Assembly (NCBI GenBank): GCA_002633025.1
Contig: NMRB01000153.1
Span: forward strand, 62,001-126,000
Direction: 5' to 3'
DNA length: 64,000 nt
Source: Notospermus geniculatus
Lineage: Eukaryota; Nemertea; Pilidiophora; Heteronemertea; Lineidae
The notes beneath the pieces are model-generated. The model saw only the letters and a list, made by a program, of their open reading frames with translations, had not been told where the DNA came from and ran no database searches. Of the stretch, positions 28,901-40,900 are shown one piece after another (within the stretch, counting starts at the first letter, position 1; each line of letters begins with the position of its first letter). Made by a program: the position numbers and the translations under genes.

Positions 28901-31900
28901 TTTGATAATTAAATTCGAAAACCCTGTGAACATTGGTTATCGCCCTATTACAAGATTTAGGGTGACAGCGATTCCTTCTTAATCTGATTATCATTTAGCG
29001 AAGAGAGAATCTGATCTATTTCTTTTAAGTGGCCAGGAGGGAATAGTTTGGCTGTGTGGTTGATGCATTTTCATTTTTTTGGCAGATTAAGGGCCATTGA
29101 TTGTGTTGATAATTGGAATACCCAAATTGGTTTAAGACCGGATCCAAGCAGCCCGGACGCCGGTACCTCGAAAAGTGACAGAGAGTGGCCAGCTCGTCGC
29201 TAGATGTCACTGTATGTTGGTGTGACTCCTAAACAGGAGCTTCAAAAGATGATGTTTTTAGGATCTTTGATTTCAATTTTATACTTCCACGTGGCTGGGC
29301 CCTCATACCACAAAAATGTTGCTGCTAAAGACTTTTCTGTACAGCAAATAGGGTACCTTAGGCTCCAATGTATATGTTTATCTATAGAAATTTTCAGGAA
29401 GTGACCATGAAAGTAGACGTGTGTCACCATGGTGATTTCACTTACATGGTTTCTGTTGTTCTTGATGTCAGGGAGTTTTCCACATTCTGCATGCAAGGTT
29501 TCCTGTAACCAAACTTTTCTTTTCTCCATCACTACAGTCCATCACTTATGAAGGTGGAATACCCTATACTGTGTTTCGTGCCTGCCAGAACTATCCTGAT
29601 ATTTTCAGCTCAGTGGGTGTGAGCAATTGCTGTCAATTACTGGGTAGGATAGTCTTCCTTCAACTATTAGAACACTGTGGTATGGTGGCTTCCCTTGACG
29701 TTGTGTATGCTATTCAGAGTGACCTTCCTTTGATCTCTCAAACACTGTGACAACAAGGTCTTCCTGTGGGGAAGTCTCCTTTGACACCCCTTCCTTCAAC
29801 ATCACGAATAATGTGGCAATATGGTCTTCCTTTGATATCATGAACACAATAGTTCAGTAAATTGATCTTTCTTGGGAGACAGTGGTAAAGTGGTCTTCTT
29901 CGACATCATGACTGCAGTTGCAAAGTGGTCTTTCTTTGAAACCACAGTGGGAAAGTACATGTGTAGCCTCCTTTGACCTCATGAATACAGTGGGATTGTC
30001 CATGGTCTTCTTTTGATATCATGAAAACAACCTTAGGTAGATGTATCTTTCTTTGGTGTCTTGGAACACAGTGGTGAGATGTGCTCCTTTGTCATGAATA
30101 CTGTGGCAATGTGGTCTTCCTTTAATATCACGAACATAAAAAATGGTAATCTTCCTTTGGTATCTCAGTGGTAACAGTGGTAAAGTGATCTTCCTTTGAC
30201 ATCAGGAATACTGCGGCAGTGTGGTCTTCCTTTGATATCATGAACAAAATAGTAAAATTGAAATATCTTTGACATCCAGAAAAACACAATGGCAGCATGG
30301 TCTTCCGTGATATCACAAATATTGTGGCGGTGTGATCTTCCTTTGTTTTGAAAAAAATACTGTGGCAGTGTGGTGTTCCTTTGATATCATGAACAAAACG
30401 GTATATTGCTCTTCTTTGATATCTTTAACAGAAGTGGAGGTCTTCCTTGTTTATTGTTGCAATAGGGGTTTGAATATGTCATGCGATAGAGGCTGTTGTC
30501 GTACCGTACCTCATCAGCTCACCACACTTACATATATTCCAATCACATCTCCTGTTTTTCAGGTGCCACATCTACCTGATGAGGTTTTGATTATTCTAAT
30601 CACATGTCCTGTTTTTCAAGTGTCACATAAACCTGGTGATTACTCCGTGACATGAGGATTTGATTAACATTTCTCTTTCTCCTTCTTCTCATTGCAGCCC
30701 CGCCCCTAGTCCACAACATCATAATGCAACCCATGATATGCACTCTCGACTAGAACTCTATGCAACAAGGTAAATAAGCTTGTTATTGTTAAAGGAGTGT
30801 AAAATCACTGTGGTAGTATTGATTGGATCAATTAATGCTTGGTTATAAAAAATAAGTTCGACAATACATGTATATGACTAGGTACAGGGGCGGATTGGTC
30901 TTCATACAGATGCCAACAGGTTTTCCAAGTAATGCACTAGAATCATAATTTGCTGGCTGTCATCCCTCACTTACCTTTTCCCCAGTGGGGCATATTCCAT
31001 CCTGCCGTGGATGGTAATTGTCTTCTTTTTTTCCGCCGCTGGGATGATTTTTTCCTGTGAATGACAACTTGCTAGACGAGGCAACAACTTTTTTTTGGTG
31101 CTGAATTCCAACCTGCTGAACGGGATCAAGAACTGACATAAAAACTTCGACAAACATGATCATGTCATCAACGCCTTTCTAATTGACTAGATATCCCCTG
31201 GGATTGGATGGTGCAAAGCATGATATTTTATTAATATTTTCCTAAAGCAGCTGATTAGACTTGTCTTTGATGGCTGTCATAGTTAATTAGGGAATCAGAG
31301 TGGTAATTAGTCGGATTTCTAGTGACTGCACTCAAGAAGGCTACTTTAGTGCAAGTCAGGACATACTCCTCCGGGGATTCCTGTCCTTGTTGATTTCAAC
31401 TATTTTCCACTAGTCATGGGAACTATAATGATTTCGTCAGGCCTTGCCGTTTGACGGGCGCGATTTTGCATGCACCTCGCAAACAATAAAAATTCTATTG
31501 TTTGCGAGGTGCATGCAAAATCGCGCCCGTCAAACGGCAAGGCCTGTTTCGTGATGTTAAGAATGGGCCCCACGAGGAAATAAATTCAACAGATGATATG
31601 TTGGTTGCTTGGTTTGCTAATAGAAGTGGCACAGAGGTACAATTTCAAAAACATGGGTCGTTTTGTTGCTATTTGACTAAGATTCTTCTGAATTGGTACA
31701 AAGGTGCCCCTGTGAGATTCCTATACAAGAAGCAAATTTTGGCGAGATCAGATATGAAATATGGCAACCCCCTTATTTAGCGGTGTCTAAGGGAATAAGC
31801 CATCAGATTTAACCCGACTCAATGGACACACATGTGTGATGCAAAGGCACATTCTCACCATGTCTACCATTCCCTCCATAGCAAACAAAAATTGATCAGT

Positions 31901-34900
31901 TCCCCGCCAATCGTTACCCTCTGCCAACTGAGGGCAACTTGAAATTCCGCCTACCAATTTTGTTCAAGCAAAGTTGCAACACCCACTGGAGCATTTGCCA
32001 AGATATTTGCAATATATTAACCTAAGTATTGACATTCAACCGAAGACACTCAGTGACTTATTGTCCGCTTCATTCCACCCGGGTCCCAAGTTGGCCGAAA
32101 CTCAATTACCTTCTTTGCCCGGAGATGTGGGCTATTCATCAGGAACTAGCTCTGTAATGACTGGAGCAATTTATTATAGCTCACCTCATGAGCTGTTGTA
32201 ATGATGTGTCGTCTGTCGTCTGTTAGCAGGACATGCCTCTGTAACCATCGGGGCTATTAATACTGAACTCGTGTCATTTGTTTGCCGAAGTCAGGTGACC
32301 TCAACCAAGGTGCTAATCTACTAACACCCTTGAATAAAAAACGCTACGTCTAGTGAGTTTACATTAAATGATACTTGGGGATTGGATTTGACCTACTTTT
32401 CAAGGTCACAAAGGTCAAGGTCAAAGTGAGAAATCATGAATTGGCAGGTTTCGAAGGTCATTGGGAGATGTTTTTCTTCTAGCTTTGGGGTCAGTGGGAT
32501 GTCTAGTGTGGCCACCCATGTCACCCAGATATAGGTACCTTCAGCTTCATTGTCACCTCTTCCCTATGCTACCTCTGGATATATGAAATCAGTCATACAT
32601 GAAAACCCACTCAGTTTGACATGTAATCTACATCTGATGGTGTAAAAAAATGGTGCAACTGATTGGTTAGCAGTCACGCTTGAACTATGAAATACTTAGC
32701 TTATGCAAGAAATCACCCTTCTCATTTTCCATTCAAAATCTCATCATATTTCTCTTAAATTCTTTGTATCACCTTTACAGATTAGCTGAAGTTGAACAAC
32801 GACAGTTGAGTTCAACACCTGATTCGTAAGTATTCCCCATCATGGCCTGGCAGCACAGTATTGTGAAGCCAGACATATTTTAACCGCTATGGTATCAAAT
32901 GAACACCGGGTGAACAGATTGAGACTGGGATCCTACATGTCCTATGCAGGCCCGAAGTTCCCAAGTAATTTGAAGGAATGACCTTTCTTCAAGATGAATG
33001 TGGTGCCAGTGTGGTTATAAGGGCCAGTCTCCTGCCCTCAAGGGTTCCCCTTCAAGAACTCTACTAATGTCAGTTCTCTCATTTCCAGGGAAGATGAACA
33101 TAACCTCATAGCTCAGTATTGCCAGAGTTTAAGTGGGGATGTAGCACCGCATACGGTAAGTCTCATTCATTTAATGGTATGGACCCTAAGATGTTGGCCT
33201 TTGGCAAATTTCTTTTGGTGCAGAGTTAACTTATAGTTCCTTATGGTACTTCCAGCTGACATCATCATTGCCCTTCCAACTTTAGTAGGCCTATATCGAT
33301 GGCATGAATACTGGAATGAAGGATTTGAATTTTGAGGGGGATATTGGTGTCTGACAGTCATTCAGTCCTGCGCACACTACTTACATGTAGCCAGTAATCA
33401 TTCTTCTGTTTCTGTTGCAGCTGAAGAGTCCCATGCAGATAATGCTTGCCATAGACACAGAGCAGAGGGGAGAGCTGGAGGCGATGATAAAGGACCTTGA
33501 AGAAGAAAACAGGTAAGAACACCGTTAAGAATACCATAAGCAATTACCAGCTAGAAGTCATTTTCTGTTGGTGGGTAACTGGTATTGACAGCAATCCAAT
33601 ACTCTACCACTTCTTCCCCTCAACATGGGAAAATCATCATTGAAGGTGCTTGTTTGTTCTTTTAGCATTATACATTCCTTTTAGTGTAATTGGTTGAGTG
33701 AAGTCGTAAATGGTCAACTGACCAAACTGACTCTATGACGAACACCAGACAGGAATCAAGTTGTGCAGATTTTGTTGCATTTCAGAAGAATTCACGATGA
33801 GTAGGCCTATCAAATATGCACTCAATGTGTGTTTCTTCTTTGTTTCAGAACGCTACAAGCAGAGTATGACCGATTACGCCAAGCTCGTCAAGACGGGGAA
33901 GATGAAAATTACGTCCATTCAGGAAGTGATGCTGAGGTCTCTAGTCGAGATGCTGAAATGATTGCTGAGGCTAAACTCCTTCGTCAACACAAGGGGCGGT
34001 TAGAAGCTCGAATGGGTATTTTAGAAGACCACAATCGACAGCTCGAGGCACAGTTACAAAGATTACGGCAGCTATTAGAACAGGTCAGTTGGTTTCAGTT
34101 CTTGATGTGATACTGACAATTCTGGTGTTCCCAACATTGTTGAGAAATTCACTCCTTTTATCCATGCTGCCACCTTGTGGTTAAATTGAGAACTAGAGGT
34201 TGTTCTCCAAGTGTGCCAGTCAGAGCTTGTCGTCTGTTATAATCAATAAAGAAGTGCAGTGATGGGAGTAGCTTCCAATGCCATGATGTTTTCCTGTTTT
34301 GGGCGTAACACAGAAAATGTTCCAGAAGAGTTACAGTATGCATGTGTTCTACATCAGGCTGAGATGATATTCATGTGTTCTACATCAGGGTGGGCAGCTC
34401 TTACTGATATCTTCATGTGCTCTACATCAGGGTGGGCAGCTCTGATTGATATTCATGTGTTCTACATCGGGATTGGAAAAGTTTGGATCATGTTCTGCAT
34501 CGGCATTCAGGGTTTAGCAGCTTTGGGATATTCATATGCATGCACATCAGCATGGCCTGCCCTCATTGACATTCGCATCATCACCAAAGAGGCCCGAGCC
34601 AATAACATTACTGTGATCAACAACCTCGGCATCAATCCGGGATTGGTTGTTTACTCAACCTTGGATTCGTCTCCACCAATTTACATCCACGATGAAGCAA
34701 TTTGTTACCCGATTTGAACATACATCACTTGCATCATCAGAACCTTCCATAACTGAATTGCTCAGCAGTGATGAGCCTATCCTCCAAAATTGATTGGCGC
34801 TCATGGCGATTAAAATCCTCCACATTGCATTAGAACGTTGGAAAAGGATTGAGTTGATGTGGTGCCATTGTGGTTGATACAGCACTGTTTTGTTCCTCAG

Positions 34901-37900
34901 AAATATATGGGCTGAAGAAGCTTTGAAGTGGCTCTGAGGCGGCAGTCTTGTAGCCGACCAGACAAATGGCTCTTTCAGTTACCATCACTTTGTGAGATAG
35001 ATTGCCTGTTTAGTTCAATTACAGTGATGCAGACTTCAGCTCTGGTCATCCCATCAAGAAACTTTTCTGTGGCAATTAAGATCTACTTGTAGTCATCAAG
35101 TTGCATTTTGATAAGTGGTTGCATTAGAGACTGATCTGTCTTTACCATTTCTACGAAATCCATGACCGACAGAGTCACATGAATCTTCTGAAATGAAAAC
35201 TGACAATTTCAAAGGAAAGTACGCCAAGCAATTGCGTGACAAGTGTGCTGTGTGTTGCTTTCCATTGCTCTGGTATTAAGCCAGTGATCAAAAAGTCATT
35301 TGCAACACTGACAATTTGACACCGACGGCTAAAGCTTTGAAACTTGGGGCTATACAGATGACTTGGTGCCATACAGGTCCCTGCTTTGATTCTAGGCTTG
35401 GTTAGGTACTACCGGGTAGTTTCTTTTTGGCATGAAAGTTATAGTATAATCATAACTGAAAAGTGGAACCTGTAAGGTACTGTCATTTGGAGGCACTGTG
35501 AGGGGTTGTACCCCTTTTTCGACGTTTCCTCCGTGTTGGACTGCGTGCGAATGACGTTTTGACGGGACACTGTTGCTTTGCTCTGTTTGGAATATCTTTG
35601 GACAATACAACTGCTTGCAGGGTGGCCCTGTTGAGATAAGTAGTCAAATAGGTTCCTTATTTATTGCAGTGACACACATTACTAGGGTTGAGTCCCTCCA
35701 CCATTCTACAGCATTGTTGCTTTTCTTCATGGATACTTCATGAAACACTTGTGCTAGAGTGTCACCCCATCGGGAGAAATTCCCCCTTGAAATCATGTAA
35801 CACTTTCTTCAGAACCATCTCTGAATCAGACAAACCATCCATCATGACACCCTTCGCTTTCGTGACAATGAGCATGGTGTTGGAGCTCCCGGATTATGCC
35901 TTGTCAATTCACTCCAATAAATTAAGAGCCATGAAGTAATAATGTCTCCTCATTACCCAATGCACTAGAGCCAGACTTCATCTGCCATGATTAGGGTATT
36001 ACGAATTAGATGGTATTTTGGTATTGCTCTTGAGAGTCTTTTTGTGTGCTATGAAGAGATTGGTGATGAACTGGGACGGAATCAAACCAACGCTATCACT
36101 CATCACCAGAAAATGCTTTCTAACATAGAATGTTGTGACCGATAAAGCCATGTCGACATATGCCAGCATCTCAGTGGGGGCCCGGGTGCATTGTCAAAAA
36201 GGTTTGTTTTTTACTCCCTCATCTTTGGTGGGAATAGTGTGGGATCTGACTATTAGGGCCGAATTCATGGACCGCACTTTAGCCTAAAGTATAGCTTAAC
36301 TTAAGCTATACTTTAGGCTAAAGTGCGATCCGTGAATACGGCCCTTAGTATTAGTCCTTCATGGGAAGGAGATTTCCCTACCACTGGAAAAGGTGGCTAA
36401 TGCAGGAGGTTATCCATAGTGGTAGGTTACCCTACCCTAAATGAAGTTGCTTACTGGGATCGAACCCAGTGATATGCTCTGGTACCTTGTGGCAGAGCTC
36501 GTGTCGGCTTTGAACCCTTTCAGTGCCAGAGCAAAATGTGGCTTTTCATAAAAAATCAGAAAGATACCAGAGACACCTAATGTTCAGAAAAAAACATAGC
36601 TCAATGTCAGCCAAATGCTTGTGGTTCTGCCACAAGTTTTAACTGGTAATGGAGTTCCTGATCTTCGCTCCCCATTGGAGCTGGAGCATGCACTGAAAAA
36701 TTCCATGGTACATGTATGTAAATTTCTGTTTGGACCTGTCGCAGATGTTCACCTGGCCTGACTCAACATTGCATCTTTGTAAATTCCCACTAACTCCATC
36801 TATCTGTCTGACATAATAATCAAAGTAAATGAAAGATGATTGTTCATTAGTTGGATGAAGGAATACGAAAAAACACCACAATTTTTAGCGTAAGTTGAAA
36901 TTGGATATTTCATAATTTTCATCCGCTTGAGTAGAATTTGACAATTTATTATCATACTTCATAATTATGCAACACAACAAGTGCAGTCACTACCCTGACG
37001 TACCCATATGAAATGAACTTGCCCTTGCGTCCCCACTAATCCAATATAGCAGGATATCTGATGTCGTTGGCGAACTAATGCTCTCACTCCCAAGTAGGCA
37101 GCCATGGAAACGAGATGCTGGACGAATCTTCAATTCATGTCGGCGGCGTTATCACATTTATTTTGCGCACTCAGTGAATGTCTTGTACATTTAGTGTGAT
37201 ATTTAGTCGAGTGTTATCATATCACATTTACATGTACTAGGGTGCATTTCGTCAATTAGGGATTTACCGGAAAGAGGTATAGGATCACCTTTGGAGTCTT
37301 GTTGAGTGCTTGGTGATGTTGCTCGTCGGAATATGAACTGCCGTAATAGCCGGTAATAGCTTTAGATTTTAATTCACGCCACGGACGTGACTTCATTGAG
37401 TGCATTTCCGGTGTTGGAGACGTTCTTGAACTTCGTCAGACTTGGAGTATGTGGAATGGAAAAGTTTCTGCAGCAGTGCTGGCCCTGCCGTTTCCTTAGT
37501 AACGTCTAGAGCACATCTAATTTGATTAGAAAAAAATGCGGTTTTTTCCTGCTGCCTCTAGCTGATATGCTGATAAAACTTCATTAAATGTGTTGTTCGT
37601 AAATTGTGGTGAAATTGTGATTTATCTTTTGGCAACAGAGCACAGATTAAGAAAGTTTAGGCCCAAATAGTTGCAGAAATTTGATATCACTAACATCACT
37701 ACAATACATTACAGTGATTCGGTACAATACAGCTGCGGCATGTGATGAGCTGGCTTCTCATGTGAGGATAAAAATGAAGTCTTTCAAAGAAATCCTCATG
37801 ACAAAAATTTACCGATTGGTATCATTTTGTGCCAGCATTGTCATTCAAACATTACACCTTATGCCACTATCATAAAGTTGTTTAAACTATTAAATACAGT

Positions 37901-40900
37901 TCAGATTATTATTTGCCTTTAGTGTCTGCCATTTAGTTTGAAATATCGTGCTTTAGAATTCATCTCATGAGATGATTGGAGTAGACTCTATTTACAAAGC
38001 TGTATCATTAGGAGTGCTGCAGAATTGTCGCTTCTCAGTAATGCCTCGATCATGCATCATTCAGGCGGCGCTAAATTATATTCCGCAGCGCTTATTGGGG
38101 CGAACCTCTGATTAATTAAGACGGGAGTGGGTGATTAGTTTTATGTGAAAATGATAGAGTTACAGCGTTGTTGATTCAGTTATGGCAGCTGGGTAATTGC
38201 TAAGTGGTTCTCGTGTTGCAGCATACTCGATGATGAAACTTAGATGTCTTTTTTTCACGCCCTATAGAATCCATCGAAAATGAGATCGTGGAAAATACTT
38301 TTAGCAAGATGTTGGTAATGCTTGGCATGTGACAGTACATTTAGACATTCAGACAAAATTATTCAAGTGACTCAACTCTGCAGGATATTTTCTGAACTGT
38401 CCTTTAAATATGGAAAAAGAGGAGGGAAATATTGAGGTATTTGGAAAGAGCAAAGGAGAGGAGACTGCTGGAAAGGTGGGTAAATAGATACTGCCATATT
38501 TGATATCAGCGCTTCATCCTTTGATCATCTGTCGTTGAGCAGAAGGGAAATATTATTCTACTTTGATGATATCTAATATTCAATTCCCCGTGGACCAACA
38601 TCAGTTCAGGGTTTCAGAACAAGGCTAATCTGATTCCGAGATTTTCAAAACTGAAAGCCTTTTGATGACTTGTCATGATGCCATTGTTGGATTTCTTCTG
38701 AACAGACTACCATTAGGATTACTTGCATATTTGCAACATACATCGACTGTTGCAGCCTGTCAGTGCCTGGCTTTTATCCATGTACATGTAGTTTGTCCCT
38801 GTAGGCGGTTAAAGCTCTCGATGATTATGCAATGCTTTCTAGTTTTCCAGGGCTTGGTCTGTGTTTATTTTGGCCATCAGACAGATGCCCCATCGGGGTT
38901 AAGGGTACATTCTCATTATGGTTGACAAATACCGGTACTCTTTATCCTCTTAAAAGTTCCAGCTCCCTTTTTCCCCTCCACTGAGGCAGATCAATTTTCC
39001 AGTCGGTGCACTCCATCATTACAGCAGCACTTAATCGAGACATTTTTCATCGATTTCCCTGTCAAAGGATGCCTCTCTATCTTTATTCTGTGTGTCAATC
39101 ACTCGGAGATTCCAAGTATAATCTTGACCAAAGAAAGCATTGCCATGGTAACGCAGTTCCACATTTGCATAGTAAATAATGTTTAGTTTGTTATGCGTGA
39201 GTGGCACCGGACTGAGTGTTGGAGAATGTTGTTTATGTCCTTGGAGGAAATAAGTTTCCTTTTTTGCCGATAAGATCTTTGGAAAATGTTTTCTTCAGGC
39301 TAACCTAATATTTGAATTATTACATTGGGAATGTGAGTACCTGTGTGAATTCAGCTCAGGGCATTGCAGTTTGACGTAGTTTGAAATTCAGGAATGATTA
39401 ACCAGGTTTGAAAGTTCCCATTGGCTGATAGCTATTCTGCAGCATTTCCGTAACAGGCTGAGTTGCCTGCTTGGGTCTGTTGGTTCAGTTTCAAATTAAT
39501 TTGGATGCTCAACTCGTGCTGAGATTCAAATATATTAATACTGATGCTATAAGCAGCCTTTCAGAAAAGATGGGATATATTGCTTTCTATTACCTTAATT
39601 GAATACTATCTTAGGTGACATCACCAGAAAGTGGTACCCCAGCCACCCATCTCGAACGAATTCCTGTGAAACATCTTCAGAGTGCATGCCTTGCAATGTA
39701 CTTGCCATCTACTTGTTCGATCTGTGTGAATATTTCCACGCATGATGCAAACAACAGACAGTCATTGAAAATCAATAGCCTTTAATCTAGACACGATTGG
39801 AACAGAACTCTTTAAGTTCTCAGTTGTTGATCGATTTATCTGCTGTTGTCATGGTTGTTAGCGGAGGAGAAATGTTGGAGGTATAACCAAGATGCATTAG
39901 TTCGAAATCGATTGGCTTGGTCCATTAGTGTTTATTTGCTTATCTGATTATTTCTTTTTTTACCTCAGGAATCGGGCACTAAAAGCCCCCCAGTTTGATG
40001 TCAATGTTTGATACGTGTTGCCAATATGTTGATTATCAAGAGGAAGCTTCTCATGGTGGTTCCTGGCAGTTGGTTCCATCTTCTTACTCGATCATTACTT
40101 TTGACAAATTGTGCTCATGAACAGCACTTAACCACTTCAGTGTCATCTCTGTATTTTGGGGAAAGCACGCCATGATGCAGAATTTATCTCGCGAGTGACG
40201 TTGTACGTCATTTCTGTGGGAAGACGCCCGGTTTACTGGACTTGTCACTGTGAGAGCCAAAGTACGGCGACTGAAGTGGTTGAGTGCTTTGGTGGCAGCT
40301 GTTTAGGAAGCCATGGATGCTGGTACAAACAGTCATACATAAAAAATACAGAGGCCTACGATTTTAGAACTTGACAAAAATTTTGTCCTATTCCTGCATG
40401 CAGTTGTTGCAGCACTCCGGCTCAAGAGTACAAAGAGAAATGTGCATGAAATGTATTGATGCGACATTGTCAACCCTTTCCTGCTTGGTAAGTCATGTAG
40501 CAGTGAGTGCCCATATATCATGACATGTACAATCATTGGCAAAAGTTTCTGTACACCCATGATAATTGAATTGATTAAGTTCTCTGAAAGTGTTCAAAGC
40601 ATATGCTATTTACAGTAAACCGCATGAATTTAACTTTAAAATGTAAATTCAAAGGTATTACAAAACAAAAACGTTTGTAAATGCATGTACATGTATGCCA
40701 GTACTCACACATGCTTTGTTTTAACATGACTTTAGGAAGCTTACATGCACAATTTTTTGGTAGAGGTTTGTTGTGTGTGCATTTCATGGCAAAAACCTAA
40801 CTTGACCGTGTTTACCTAAATGCCCACCAGTCAAGGATGCGATATCACAAGTAACCCTAAAAGAGTAATATTTTGCACCTGATGTAACATGATGATAATA

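Larger units (their letters stand above)
14339..30697. other. Dystrophin intron (16.4 kb), repeat-rich
   Basis: The largest intron in the window. It holds MITEs (14371-14576, 14776-15030, 19111-19311, 23791-24262, 25286-25586), a SINE-like unit (16105-16310), a tandem duplication (16990-17290) and arrays at 20151-20440 and 29640-30460. The micro-exon equal to human exon 71 (39 nt, PVTLINFWP..) belongs here but I could not find it. Open frames up to 177 aa (15239-15772) look accidental. Confidence 0.7.

Noticed and set aside
29539-29619. Acceptor-like CACTACAG followed by an open frame in phase with exon 14202-14338
   Set aside because: The reading ([14 protein letters not shown]..) has no similarity to dystrophin and no convincing donor at the needed phase.
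34259-34717. 152-codon + frame
   Set aside because: Produced by a 45-bp tandem repeat (multiple of three).
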